The position numbers and the translations under genes were made by a program. The notes under the pieces are model-generated. The model saw only the letters and a program-made list of their open reading frames with translations, was not told the DNA's origin and made no database searches. DNA of 64,000 nucleotides from Argopecten irradians (lineage: Eukaryota > Mollusca > Bivalvia > Pectinida > Pectinidae). Location of the stretch: NCBI RefSeq assembly GCF_041381155.1, contig NC_091147.1, positions 11,967,030 through 12,031,029 of the forward strand. The letters run 5' to 3'. This document shows, one piece after another, positions 1 through 13,876 of this stretch (positions are counted from its first letter, which is position 1; every line of letters starts with the position of its first letter).

Positions 1-708
1 TTTTATTTGTCCCATTTTGCCTACATATTTGTGATCATAATATGTAATTATTTATACTCTTCAGAAAATAATACAGTTTTATGACATAAAACATTATTTT
101 GATAACTTTTTGGATCAAAAAGGGAACCCTGTCATACACCTATACTGGACAACATTAATTTGGCCACAGCACAGGCCCCTGGGACCTTTTGAATTTTTTA
201 AGCGTATTTCAAGGGTTTGCTTTAATGTTGCTACATGTAACATTTAGTATTAACAAAATTGGTTCGAGGGCAAATTTCCATTGTTCGTGAAAGAGGTCCT
301 TTGGCAAAAATGGCTGAAAATGGTTATTTTGTAGCTCAAAATTAAGGGGTAGGGGTAGTATATGTAGTTATTCTGAGAAAAAATATGAGTCTTATTAATC
401 AATTTATATTTTTATAGAAGACTACAGGAAAATAAATTCTTCAAATTTCCATACATATCAAACATCTCATTAGGAAATAATGGCTTTAAACTCTTGTGTA
501 TATGGTCAAAACGGCAGAAATCCCTAAAAATCTAAGATTTTGTCAACTTGGTATCTTTGAGTGACGATAGCTCAAAAATAAGCACACCGACATATGTTTT
601 TTCTTCCATTTTCTTGTATGGTATGAACTCCTATTTCCAAAAATCTATATGAGAAAAAAAGTTTAATACAAGAAAATTTTGACTTCTCAGAGGTGTACAT
701 CCTTTACA
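1..708. other. Unique flank left of the palindrome
   Basis: AT-rich sequence outside the left end of the large inverted repeat. It has no counterpart beyond the right end at 29627. I see no convincing exon, RNA gene or terminal repeat in it. Confidence 0.5.
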
Positions 709-3700
709 CGCACGCACAAACGGCAATGCAAGCTTGATTAAATATGTCACTGAGACCATGATTTGAAAGATTTTTTCTCTCTCGCGGAACGACCCTGCTT
801 CAGTTACAACCACGGGAAATTACCACGTACGTGTACATTCACACTTAGAGAAAGCGCAGATGTATTTCACATAAATAACGTTACTAACTAGACGGCTTTA
901 TTTGATATTCCCTGACTGTGATATCATAATAATTACAATAACAAGCCGTACGGAGATCTATCAGAATGCGAGATACTGAGGTTATGTAATAAAAACACTA
1001 TGTGTATGCGTTCATTTCATATGAGGTTTTCTAAATCTGGTCTTGAAAATTCAAATTCCAACATCTCGCAAGGATAAGTGCGCATGTACCATTAGCACCA
1101 TAGCCTGCATTAGACACCAAAAATATCATGTAAAACCGATTCTGATTGGTGAATGTTGAATAGTGTACTTATTTGAAATATTAGAAGGCTAGAAAACGTT
1201 ATGCAATAGAGAAAAACCGAAAAGTGTGTCAGTACACTTACTACGTAAAGAGTATTGACGGAAGTGTCACTTTAGGACGGAGAAAGAACCTCTTACATAT
1301 AACAGTCTAGATAATATGGAAATAACAGACCACTTGAAATATAACAAAGCAAAATCCTCAATGACATTATATTTGCATAAGCAGTTCTCGTAATACAAAT
1401 CTTCATATTACATTGTACAGAAAGAAAACTATGTATATACAGTAAAAATGACTTGTAATTGTGCAATCGGTGTATTTTATTTAAATTAAATGATTGCAAA
1501 TAAATACATGTCTCATTAAAATACAATGTATTGGGCTATTTACGATGTATCTCACAACACACGTATTTAATAATTTATTTGGACAACATTACTGATATTA
1601 ATGATTTAATAAATCCGTTTAAAAATTGTATTCTGGAATATGTAAAAAAATCTATGAAAATGTAATAGACACGATTCCGTCTGTGACAGAGCTACTATGA
1701 TGGTTAGTGTTTCCACATGTAAATCACTCTGGGGTGTCAACACAACAGAAAATGTCACGGCTAGAGTGAAACATGGCATGTGGTAACAAGTCTACGAGAT
1801 ACATCTAACTCAAAAGGTTATCAGGTACATACTGCAATCATATTATCATTGAGTGCATGTGAATTAATCAAATTAGTTATATTCTTAGGAGATGTGTAAT
1901 TTATATAAAACAATCTGTTAAATGTGATATTGTTGGTGCTTATTCTATTGTTTATGTCCTCGTCAGCTTTGGTGAAATTTTATGTCTTTATTGGTAATGA
2001 ATGAATAAATTAGTGAATAGTTAAGGATTTTTTTGTTAAATATAAACCATAATGATCCTTCGTTCATTTTAAAACGAAGTAACGAAAAAATGATTAACAA
2101 TTAAGAATTTAAACGAAATCATTTTATTAAATAAAGGTTTCAAAGGAGATATAATCGAAATATTTTTTCTAATATGATAAATATCATTTTCAGATAGGTT
2201 CGCATGTTCCTTGGGTAAACATATGAAAACATACAAATTTTGAGAAAATATCATTCAACGCATCGTAAACGTACTTAGGTCATCATAGTCAAATTTTAGC
2301 GCAAATTCGAAAATTCGTCAATCATGCTTTATTAGCCCGGATGTATATTAGAAAACAGCCATTTTAATTTAGTGGTGTACATAACGTACATGACTTCGCG
2401 ATTAGAAGTAATGGACGAGAACGCTAAAATAAAACTACCACTTAAACAAGGACGTTTACAGTACCTTATTCTGTGTAAAATGAGATGTACATCGGGTAAT
2501 ATCAATACAATACTTGAACCGATATGTTATACAGTATAACAAGTAGTAGGATATGTAAAACATCGATATTTGTTGAGCATTTTTGCAAAAGAAATTAAAT
2601 AACATGTATGCAGAACGGATGTTTTAAATCCATACATACAAGTCTTCCTTATTGTCAGCCTATCCGTGATCAGAGGCAATAACTGACATTCACGAAACAT
2701 CTGATTAAGCATTCGAGTTCTTATTTACACGAATAAAATGATTTACATTATATAAAATTACTTGTTAGTAATACAGTACATGTACAATGTAAGTGTAAAG
2801 AAAAATATGGCACTGAATTTAATAACGTCTACGTCTGCCATTTTTATCAGTCCACACGAAATAATACCATACAATATGTGATATATATATATATATGGAG
2901 GCGGATTTATATTAACATTTACATTTATTATTTTGTATTTATGTAGTTCATAATTCCATTGATGGTATGTTCTTTATTCATTATATATTTACATTTGCTC
3001 TTCAATGGAAGGCTTTTCGAGCTCAATCGCCACTGAATAAGTGTTTGACCTACATGTACAGTATACATATCATGTCCTCTTTTCAACGGTGAAATGTCTA
3101 TAAAAATTATTATTATCATTATCATATTCAGGAACACTATTGAACAAAATATATCATTCATAGTATTGCATGCACATTCAATTTCAAGCAGATAAATGTT
3201 AAAAGATGCATGAATAAGAATGAGTTAGTCTGCCTCTTCTCACGGGGTTCCGATAATTAGATTAACATTATATACACTGGAGCACGAGCGCTATTGCCAT
3301 GTCAGCCATGTCATAGTCAATCTAATAATATCAATACCCGTACCGTTACAACCATGAATGCAATGGCATTTAGAACTTTAGAATTACCTAATGTAAAAGT
3401 TGCTGTTGTGGCTCGTAGTACCAAATTTTCCAGATTCGTAGTTACATACATAAAACATTTGTATATATGCGGCAATCCATATTGGAAGGTTTAAAAAAAG
3501 GCATACAGTTCTGCACCCTCGATACTCCAGGGGTTACTATTACTGACGTTATGTCCACTCCTGGACTATATCATAGGGAAACTGAAAGCAGTTCAGAAGA
3601 AAAAAAAAAGAAAATGACGTCCAACATCAAAGCCACACAGTCAACCACATACGATGTGCCGCTATATAAATATTTTGATGTACATCGAAGAACTAAATCA

Positions 3701-3997
3701 CCCGGTCCTGTTTCTATTGCCGATCCAGCTTTACTTTTAGATAGTCCAGGGCTAAATAGTAATAGTAAACTCTGGAGTATCGAGTATGACTGTTCTGATA
3801 GTGTCTTACTTATGTACTTTGTGTCTGAATTAAATGTAGCATTATATTCTTCGTTCCTCGGTTCAACTATACAGCTAATATTTCGAATCTATTACTCTTT
3901 GTATCGGATTGAACACACTTTGTATGTGATACGTATGGAACAAGTACTGTCTCCTCTTCTAGGTTTCGAAACGAAAACAAAGAAATTGTCATTACAC

Positions 3998-5781
3998 CTA
4001 CTTTGTGTCACATTTCATATCAGTCTCTGCAATGAGTTGATCCTGAACTTTAACCCCGGCTTTGATGACATTATTTCCATGGAGACTGCAATTTATCGCC
4101 AAATACAGATACATGAAATGTACTCGTGTCCTCTTCACTCGTATGCCCCCTTGATGACAGACGTTGTTAGAATAATCATCAGCGATCAGTTTCAACTTCT
4201 CCTCTGTGAGACATAAACAATACAGTAATATATACAAATCTTCGATACCTTAAAAAGAATCCATTCACAAGTTTCATTTAGCGACAACTTATGCTAGTTC
4301 TCTCCTATGGTAAATATATATTCTAGAAATTAGATAAGATATTGTTATTTTCATCTAAATAAAATTTAAGTATATTTGGCACACAAGGATAACGAAAATT
4401 ACATTTCCCCTTATAGCCTAAAGAAAGAAAATCGTGTTGTGGGAAATTTACCAAGTAATTAAAACAAGAACGATTAAAATGAAATATGTAAGCATTTGTT
4501 AGTTCCGCAGTATTTTGTTCTGGCACATGGTGTCACACTTTCCGGGATAATGGTTGAAAAAAACACCTATATACATGTATGTAGGAACACATCTAAACAT
4601 TTAAGCGAAGGTATACAAATGTGATGCTGATTGACTTTGTACCACAGTATATAAATTACCTGAAGCTTTAATACTGCACGCAGTAGATAAGTCACTTGAT
4701 CGGGCGATATGTTGTGTAGAACAATTCAGACATACTCTCCGTACTTGATTGTGGGCTTTTACTAACAACATCTGGAAGACAATATCACCATCAATTGATT
4801 CAATTCAAATATTTAAAGTTATATGTGAAATAACTGGGCGAACATTTTGACTTATTATTGTGTCTTCATTAATCTAATGAATACCATACAGTTTGGTGGA
4901 TTAAGCTACGAAAATCATTCAAATGACTTTAGATGCCTTATATTCGTGAGTTACAACACAAAAAATATGAACTGCAAAATAGATGTCTTTATGCCTTACG
5001 TATGTTTAGATGGAAAAATAACAGCAGAAATCACTTTCGATTACTAATAACACTATAAAATGTATAAATTATACATTTATAAAGTATTCATTATTATTAG
5101 TTCAGACAGAAAAAACTTGTCACACGTATATATTTCATACCATTAATGTATTCATATTATCATATTGTATGCCATACTTACAAGATATGTAAGCTGCTTA
5201 ATAGCCTTTGATTTTTTATAACAGCACAATGTTGGGTGGTCGTCCTGATGTGTGATGTCTGAGTAGCCATTTGCATACCAGGCCCGCATTCCCTGTGTGG
5301 GAATCTCACCAGTACATCGCCCACCCTGGTTGAAGAAACATATATCGTATCCTTGAGACACAACTTGTGGAAGCTGTGTATGAGGTTGATGATTCGGCGG
5401 CGAGTTTCCAGTGCAACAATTTAAGAAATCGTATAACGACGTAGTAAAAACAGCTATAAATGCAACATTTAGCAATAATGATATCAGGAATTTATAAAGA
5501 AGAGTATTTGTCTTTACATTGCAACGTCGTCGTCGGTTTTTATGTGTAGGTGTGAGGTATCCATTGAAGCCGGAGTCCAATAAACCATTTGTTGTGTTTG
5601 TCTCTCGTTGACTTAATGAAAAATTCGTACAAACTTGTGGTGGTTGTATATTCGTATGTGGTTCGGTGTAAATGGGTTGGAGATATGTATTGTCCCTATG
5701 GTGCTGACGTTGTGTACCATGGGATCGAGGCAACTGTGCGTCTGGAAAATCAGTGTGTTCTTCATCAACTATGTCGTACAT
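3998..5781 (-). pseudogene. TNF-like type II ligand, left-arm copy, C-terminally truncated
   Basis: This is the mirror copy of the gene at 23513-26376. Exons on the minus strand are 5781-5182 (phase 0 end), 4771-4660 (112 nt, ends phase 1) and 4204-3998. Exon 1 is almost unchanged from the right-arm copy: cytoplasmic tail, basic RRRR just before a membrane segment (about residues 94-117), then cysteines 148, 156 and the 186/187 pair. Exon 3 begins like the intact copy, but a 1-bp deletion plus neighbouring change turns ACAAATATAGGT into ACAAAGTAGGT. This makes a stop at 4000-3998 and removes about 43 residues, including the final TNF-domain strands. It may still yield a truncated protein; loss of ligand function is likely but inferred. 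A sequencing or assembly error at this site is the main alternative. Confidence 0.7.
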
Positions 5782-6634
5782 TATGCTGCGTGGTATCCAT
5801 TGTTTCTATCATTTAGAATAAGAATAACAACCGAAGTTCGATTGAGTTCTTGGCACTGCAAAAACAAAACAATAACGCTAGTTTACTACAATGATAAATT
5901 CTTGCACGCTGAATCAATTAAGAAGTTTAGATATTGATGATAATTTCACATATTATTCAAATGACAAGGTGGGCAATCAATTCAAGAAGAACATAAAGGC
6001 GATCACATAAGATAACAAACTCAAAATAATCATAAAAATATACACAAATAATATACACATCCGGCACACTGAAGCACCTAAATAACTCACTATAACAGTA
6101 ATAATTTTTAAAATTAAAACAATTCTTAAAAAGAGAAATACCCTTATCTAATATCAATTATAACTGTAACGTAATTTATGTGATTTATACATATATATGT
6201 AATAAATACATAGAGCCGAAAACCAGGTCAGTAATTACAACAAATACATGTCCTAAAATAGGAATATCTCCATTATGTCATTTCATGGTAACTTGTGTCG
6301 AATCACTTCCTCAATGTTTATTCACAACGCATACATCACAAACATAGAGACGTATGTTATGTTTTAATACAGCATTGTGGTTAAAACTGATAAATTCGTA
6401 TATTATTTTGAGTCTGTGTTTTAGAGCTGTTCTTTATAGCAAGTTGTAGTTAAATACCAATACATTGTGTACGTATACTAATCTTGAACACACCACAAGC
6501 CATTCATATCTTGACCATTTTCAACATGCAGGGTTATGTACACTAGTTTACGTCAAATCTTACGGCCAAGTTTACGAAGTATATCTATTTGATAGCCCCT
6601 AACTCGTATTACACGGAGAACACGGTGAAAAAAA

Positions 6635-6780
6635 ACATCGACCAGCGATCAGTTCCTGGCAATTGTCCCATATGGGATTCGAATTCGCGACCCCGAGGTG
6701 GAAGGCTTGTGGTATATTATGTCGAGATATCACTCATCCACCGCGGCCCAATATGGCCATCCTAATCCCATGATTGATCT
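6635..6780 (-). repeat. tRNA-derived SINE (left arm)
   Basis: On the minus strand it starts with a GGCCGCGGTGGATGAGTG A-box-like block and has a GGTCGCGAATTCGAATCCC B-box-like block about 50 bp on. A tail follows with AATTGCCAGGAACTGATCGC. The right arm carries the same element at 22515-22680, so insertion preceded the arm duplication. Confidence 0.7.
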
Positions 6781-7429
6781 AATCGTGTCTTCAAATGATG
6801 TTCAATACTGACGCGGTACTGTTAACCAACTTGTGTGACCACATTTCAAGTTCGATTTAAATTCGCGAGCAGTTATGACCGCGGAAACGATTACAACTCA
6901 GCTTCTAAAGGGAACATTCAACTTAACGAAAAAAGACCTTCGAAATGGCCCTTGATTGAGTCCAGGATACAATTTTGACCCGGCCGCTGATTGGCTGACT
7001 AAATATGAATTTTGAAAGTAAAAATATTTTCTGACAGGTAATTATTCCTAGATAACCATGGTATGAATTTGGAAATTCAGATAGAAATTTAGGTTCAAGA
7101 TATCAATTATGATAATGAATAGGTAAAAGAGTTAAAATTTTAGGATTTTTTAGTGCGAACTGCTCCTGATTTTTGATGGAATTGGAACTGAAGAACCCAA
7201 ACTTTTTTTCTATCTAGTATGAGAACCTAGACTTTGATTATAGAACACAGTAGCTAACTTATATTCAGTTGTTTTAATAATACATTACAAAACTTTAACA
7301 AACTTAAACACTGTAGTCTATGTAAAAGAATTTAGTTGGTTGTTCGCCGTAAACACCGTAAGGCATGGGAACGTGAAATGAAGTCGCCTACGATTCAGAC
7401 ATCAGTTTTTAAGCATTGACTATTTTTAA

Positions 7430-7700
7430 CCTTCATCGTGTGTGAAAGAAATTTGTTTGCATACTGTGTGAATCCGCGTTTGCTTATAATTAATTTTTCA
7501 GTCTACTTGATAACAAAAAATACGTTTGAACGTACGATGCCATTGATTTTCCAAAGGATTATTTTTTCTTTGTCAATACGCAACGTCAACGTCTTTATTG
7601 TGATGTCATGAAAACATCGCGTTATCGCGCCATTCTGGGATTTTTTCTTCATAGTATATGAAGAAAAACTTCTGCCAATCAGAAAGTCGTATTTAGTATA
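7430..7700 (-). repeat. MITE-like interspersed repeat M (left arm)
   Basis: Holds the block TCTGATTGGC, a GGCGCGA box, GACATCACAATA and GTTGACGTTGCGTATTGA on the minus strand. The same block recurs at 19241-19560, 21594-21870, 31838-32155 and 44206-44600. Copies carry internal inverted sequence around the TTAATTATAAGCATTGA block. Confidence 0.6.
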
Positions 7701-9544
7701 AAACATGATGTGTGTTATTGGCATTATAGAAATATTGTAAAGTTTAATGTACCAATGTATCATATGTTTTGTTGTTAATTGTGATGTTTTACTACAACTT
7801 GAATATTTCTAATTACTAGGTCATAATGCGTTCTGTAGATATTACACAGACATCACAAAATTCGTATACACTTATTTCTGGTATAGCTCAAGTCCAGTCA
7901 AACTATCAGTCATCATGCTATCTCTAAAATATGTCATATCCAAGAGAGTTGACTTTCCTGGAAATCTAGCTAACACTTGGAGCATTAAATTTGTTACTCT
8001 GAAGAAACACACTACTGTTAGCATTACAAGGCGTTATGTCAGAGAAGGTAAGCTATATATGTATCTAAGCTACTCATACATCGCCATATGCCAGACAACC
8101 ACATTATTTGGTAATTAAATATAAAATGTTTTACTGTAGCCGAATGGGCGAAGAAAGTAAGCAGTTTAGTAATAGGCTACATACGAAAAACATATCATTC
8201 ACTATCAAGCTGGCAATACAAGTTTATTTTTATTATGAAAGAAAATAGTACACCATTACCGTAATATAAAGTATTAGCTAGAAAAGAATATTAATTTGTA
8301 TTATTAGTGTACCTGTGCGGAGTGTGTAGTTATTATATTATCCCATACATACAAAGTAATAGACTGTTGAAGATTGTATAGTACACAGGTAAGTTAAGAT
8401 CTAAACACTGGTTAAATGTTATATACAATGTATAGATACCTGGCACTTTTGTAAACACGTGTGTGTGACACAATTTAATTTAATATAACTTCTAAACATT
8501 ATTATATATCAAATATTATTATACTTATTTAAAAGTAAGATCTATTTGATTCGCTATCATTTAATGCCATATTAACAAACTTTGCGCTAATCTTCACACT
8601 GTTAGTTTAAACAGGGTCACAGAAATAGTATTTGGCTAATACAGTATACTTGTATAATGTTCCATTCAAATATCGACGTTTAACTGTTTGTATTTATTAT
8701 AATTGATTAAGGTAAACATGTTAAAATAAATTGCATTAAATGCCATGTGTTACACTACATTTATTAGACTCACCTGATGTCCTCTGTTTATGTGCGGCCC
8801 AAACAATATGATCACGTGACACATGGAAAATCCACTTTCGTTTTAGCACATACACATTTAATTCACCAGTTGTAATTAACAAAAGGGCCGGATGCACCAT
8901 TGAAGTTACACTTGCACAACAAACTTTTTATTCGAACATAAGTTAAAGTAGAGAAGTACCGAAGTATTTGTATTATTCCGTACGTAGACCAAGACATTTA
9001 AATAGTATTTTCTTAGTACAGTACTGACTACAGGTTATAAATAGAGGATTTCGAAGAATTGTGATCATAGACAGTTGCAAATTTCGAGGTCTTTTTTGTA
9101 GTTTTCTACGGAACGATAACTTAAGTTCTTTATCGTTTTAAGCTGTATATAGTATTACATAAATTAAAGAAACAGAAGCTTAAGCTTTGCTAGATAAAAA
9201 GATAAATATGAAATGCAGGTCTCCAAACGACAAGTGGCTATAACAGTACAGAGTAAAATTAAAATAAGCATCATAATATGACACAAATGTTACTGTATGT
9301 AAAAATAAAATACTTCATACAAGCCATACAAAATAATAAATGACATAACATAATACATGTGTATTAAAATATCTGGGCTAACTGCTGTTTGGTTACCAAT
9401 GTAGTATAATTCATAAACATCATCAGTTATTGATTACTAAAAGGAAAGTAAGAAGCGACAATACATAATAGATAATAATTCTAATGGCACAGCTGATTGT
9501 AACGCGAGATCAACAAAATCACATCGAGGTAAACTTTGAAAAAA

Positions 9545-10745
9545 CAAAACAATTATTTTGTATCTATCACGTTATAAATTTCACAATTAAAAACTAAGAA
9601 ATAAAAACAATGAAACTTACTGCATTGATACTTTAATAATGTGTAACATTTGTAAATCTGCTGTAAACACCCCTAGTTATATTAGGCCAAAAAATATGTC
9701 TGTTTAAATTTACCCGACCGACCCTAATTTTTTACCCCCGACCCTTATATTTTTTCTACTTTTTCTACAAAATAAAATTAAAAAGACCGGATTTCGAATC
9801 AATTCAATATTTGATGAAACAAATTCTTATGACAATAGGTATAATCCATATATCAATATATAACATAAGAAGAGCTGAACATGTTTACTGTGTTCATAAT
9901 ATTTCATACTGCCACAAATAAGTGCTAACAAAATCTGTTTTCAGTGATTCGCAGCAATCAATTTCATAACACATTTCAAGTAAATTAGTATTAGTCCAAA
10001 ATAAATCTATAGTTGTAAAGCATGATGTAGTTTATTTGGACATTTTTAATTCATTTAATAACATTTTACAAAATTTTATAAACCAATATCTATGCATAAT
10101 CAATATAGCAATATCAGTATGCAACAATTTCATGTTGAAAAAGAACTGCAGGAAAGTGTTCTACTGTGCGTAAAGAAATCCAGGAATGGAATAATCCGTT
10201 CAATAATATGTCAAAACTTCCATTTAAAGATGTATAATGTTTCCCCTTCCACATGCTAGCAAATACAGCCTCCATTTCGGATTGTAACTGTTCTGCCGGG
10301 AAATATATATAGAAGTCACGTAACTCATGTGGTCATGTGACAAGTCAAATATTTTCATTCATTTCCAAGAATTTAAATGAATATCAGTCATGTATAAAAC
10401 TCCATGGATAATTCTTGACATATTGATCATGAACAATCTTGAATGTTTCATGGATTCATAAAACTTCATGAAGAGTTCATGACAGTCATTTGATGAATAC
10501 TCATGAACTTTTTTTCATGAACCACAATCTGCTAATATTCTTGAAAATTCATGAATCATTCATGAATATTCATGATGTCATGATACAATCTCGCAGGGGT
10601 CCACCGAATAGTATAAAACAATCTAATTTTTTCGTGCATGCGTAATCATTATTCCAGTTCATAAAGGTAATGATATCACGGATTTTTTTCGGGCGCATTT
10701 AATTATTTTCATACTTTTATCTTGTTGTTGTATCAAAATATTAAA
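9545..10745. other. Left-arm-specific segment
   Basis: Mirror pairing with the right arm weakens here: the flanks pair with about 17440 and 19770, but the interiors differ and the right side is about 1.1 kb longer. It includes a pyrimidine-rich stretch near 9720-9770 and, at about 10420-10590, a run of many TCATGA/TTCATGAA motifs. No gene is seen. Confidence 0.5.
10415..10590. repeat. TCATGA-rich degenerate repeat
   Basis: About ten copies of TCATGA, often within the self-complementary TTCATGAA, lie in about 175 bp without fixed spacing. It falls in the left-arm-specific segment, so it is probably part of an inserted repeat. Confidence 0.5.
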
Positions 10746-13707
10746 TGAGAAGCTTAAACTTTTCAATGGAGGCAATGATGTAATGTAAGTAATTTTTTGT
10801 AATTGAAATATATTAATTCATCTGCTCCTGTTTTTGATAGAGAAAAGATGTCATTTGTCAGCGGTGTAACATCTTCAATAATATTTCCAAACATTCCAAA
10901 AACAAAACATCAATAAACATTCTATTGCTTATTGCTCAATGTTCACCTACTATTTATATGTAACGAGTTCTTCTCTGAATGTATGATAACTGTATTCCCT
11001 ACGATTGGGTGCCGAACAACTTTCACTTTAATGTTCAGGACTGTTAAATATACAGAAAAAATATCAACCACATCTTGACAACAAATAAATGCATACTCCC
11101 GTTGTCAAAACATACGAACTGCACAAGGTCTGCTGAATGGGCCTTGAGGGTATACATAGAAAACAAAATATGTATTTGTCCTTAATTATCTCTGTTGCTG
11201 TTTGCAAAAAAAAAACAGGTGTGCATTTATCCGTCATTCCCGAAGCTGCTGTACTACGACCTCGAACGGGTGGAGAGTGTGTATACAACCTGGGAGACGT
11301 ATCTATATATATATATATATAACTATAGATTGGGTATGCTGAATGTCGAGGACATTCCAGGAAATATGTGTCACTAGGTATAGCTGCCGACTTAACCCTT
11401 TAAACCGTGCACTGTAAACAGTATTTGATAAGATATCAGTGATAGTGGTAATGAGTCATCTAACACGCTATGTATAACAAGCACAGTGGGTGCTTTATTA
11501 AGCGTCATGTTTTTACCTGGACAGGAGAAGTACCCTGGACAATAGCCCGATGCTCTACCAAATGTGCAATCTGGTCTCCGACGATCGAGTCGGATCACTT
11601 TGGCCTACACTACTATCAACATACATGGGAAGGATATATATATAGTCTCTGATGTATTGAGTCATTGTTTCAGACATCATTTCAAATTCACCAATTCCTT
11701 ACGTGTCATTTTTATTTTGATTTGCGGTTATTACAAATATGTGATTAAAGGTGAAATTAGCAAAGTATTGTAGCGATTTTCACAACTATATTTTCTGGTT
11801 TGTGTGAAAGCCATTTGTTTCTAAAAAGTTGTTGTTTCGCAGATCTATGGCAAGGGTCTAAAAACCTAATGATGAATTTCATATTATCTATAACATACGA
11901 AGAGGTATCATAAGTAACATCTTTACATTGTACCGCTCTACAGTGATCAAATGGAACATTTTATATTATACATTTATTGCCGCCCTGGCGGTAGGAAGAC
12001 ATGACGATTTGTTTACCCAAGGCATGTCATATTTACAGAGGACTGTCTAAAGAATTAATAATGTATATAAACACACGTAAATGTTTTTACACCCCAGATA
12101 GGTCATACAAAACATTTTGTGGCACAGCAAGAAGAAATCATTTATGTAGTGACTTACCAAATCATCATAACATTGCGATTTATTTAGAGAGTTTGATATC
12201 AAATACACTGTATTTCTAATTCGGGATAGCATTGGTATGAAATTCCAGTGTTTACCTTATAATGTACTTGAACGAACTCCTTTCAGTGAATTTTCAGTAT
12301 AGCTTTATTTCAAAGAAAACCATATCATTTGTAACTAAAATGTCTGTATTGACCTTACTGGTGTAGTAAATGACAAGGAAAACTCAGTGAGTTTTCAGTA
12401 CAGGCCTCTCTCTTTATATTGTAAGTGAACAAGTGTATTGAGTTCCGGGAGCGCCACCTGTACTGTACCCTGATTAAATCATATGCAGCAAGGACAAATT
12501 AGGAGTGCAGTGGCGTAAAGGAATAAGAACGATAGTATCTATACCAAGTGATCTCGTATATTCTTAAGGGCGATATTCAGTTGTCATTGGGTTTTTTTTC
12601 AAATAATTTAATTAGGATCGATGCCACGAGCCGTGCTGAACATATAGTTATGGTGGAGAGTTGATCCATGTAACAGCGAAGATCAGCGAGATCTGATAAC
12701 TACTTACAATTTATATAATTATGGACCAACATACAACCATTTTAGACGTTTTAGGGGTCTAGATCAAAAATCGATAAAAATCATACTCTACAATATACGT
12801 AAAGGGTGGAAAACTCCCCGACTCAAAACTTCTACTCTACCCAGCTTACGCGGCTAAAACTCACATTTCTAACATGTCTTCCTAAAACAGTTACTGCCGT
12901 TGGAAAGAGCGATAATGTTCCTTTCAAAATCATCCTTCACAACTACACAAAATGCCGTCACTAAGACGATAGCAGCCCTGTTTCAATAACAATAACACGC
13001 AAATGTCTTGTGGAAAATCATACATAAACAACCACTTTCTCATATATTACGCATGTGCCTTTGTTGCGGGTTGTCTCACGTGAGCTTACAATGACAGAGG
13101 TGGTCCCGAAAGAGAGCATAATAACTTTTTCATTTCATGTTAGCCGATGGAGAATGCACTGTGAGGTGTCGCCTCATGCATAATCGTAATACAAACCAAA
13201 TGGCAAGAGTTAATTAATCCACTCCACTGGCCGTGAACAACTTCCATCTTTTTAAAAAAAGTGTTATTGTAGTTTTAAATCTGTTGGATTATTAATTCAC
13301 AAATTACAGTACCTACCAAATTGACTGTAGCTGACCCTGGTATTGACTAACCCGCAGCTGATAGTTGAGCCATAATCAACAATTTTCCCTACATAATGAA
13401 AGATGTTTGTAAAATTTGATATTTTGTTATTTTCAGTAAAATATCAAGTTTTTTCAAGAAGGTGCTCTAGGGATTCTTATACAGTAACGTAGCAAAAAAT
13501 GGCCAAACCTGTCAAAATCTCCACGTTTTCATAATTCATGCATATTCGGGATGGTAACCATGACAACTAAAGCTGCAAAATTAGAAAACTTGGATGTACT
13601 ACATAGTTCAAATACAAATATTTAGATACTTAATAACAGTTTTGAAAAATTGAAACGGATTTGGGGGCATAAGCTAAAAAGGGTCAAAACCATACATAAT
13701 CCTTTGA

Positions 13708-13876
13708 TATAATACATATCTTAGTGAGTAGCATCATAATACCGTTAGGAGCATTAAGCAAAAAATGGCAAGAATATAAAATTATACATACACGTGACCG
13801 TACGTGGATATAGCAGAATATACGCCAGTGATGTCTTAAAATATACGTGTTTTTGACAAGGGTACTCTCGAGAAAG
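13708..13876. other. Central spacer of the palindrome
   Basis: Pairing between arms runs in to about 13705 (ACCATACATAATCCTTTG) and resumes at about 13877 (CAAAGGATTCTATGTATGG). The roughly 170 bp between show no mirror image and no coding signal. It includes CACGTGACCGTACGTG at 13791-13806. Confidence 0.65.

Larger units (their letters stand above)
709..13707. repeat. Left arm of large inverted repeat (palindrome)
   Basis: This arm pairs in reverse complement with 13877-29626. The outer edge is visible where CGCACGCACAAACGG at 709 mirrors the right arm ending at 29626, after which similarity stops. Mirror-coordinate sums are 30335 at the outer edge, about 30242 at 2.5-4.2 kb, 29294 at 5.2-8.1 kb, about 28155 at 11.6 kb and 27586 near the centre. 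The arms are therefore collinear but separated by several indels, mostly extra sequence in the right arm. The arm carries a truncated TNF-like gene, a SINE and a MITE. This could be a real segmental inverted duplication or two haplotypes joined head to head in assembly; sequence alone cannot decide. Confidence 0.9.

Noticed and set aside
3467-4216. A 249-codon plus-strand frame in the left arm
   Set aside because: It lies antisense to exon 3 of the truncated ligand gene and its frame is not kept in the mirror sequence at 26207-26524. It is most likely accidental.
5589-5937. Plus-strand frames opposite the left-arm first exon, repeated on the other arm at 23357-23705
   Set aside because: They are preserved only because the arms are nearly identical here. 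The opposite strand has the splice sites, membrane segment and cysteine module.
11064-11773. Small frames present in both arms at 11.1-11.8 kb and 16.4-17.1 kb
   Set aside because: They overlap on both strands, contain low-complexity AT tracts and change length between arms. I take them as noncoding.
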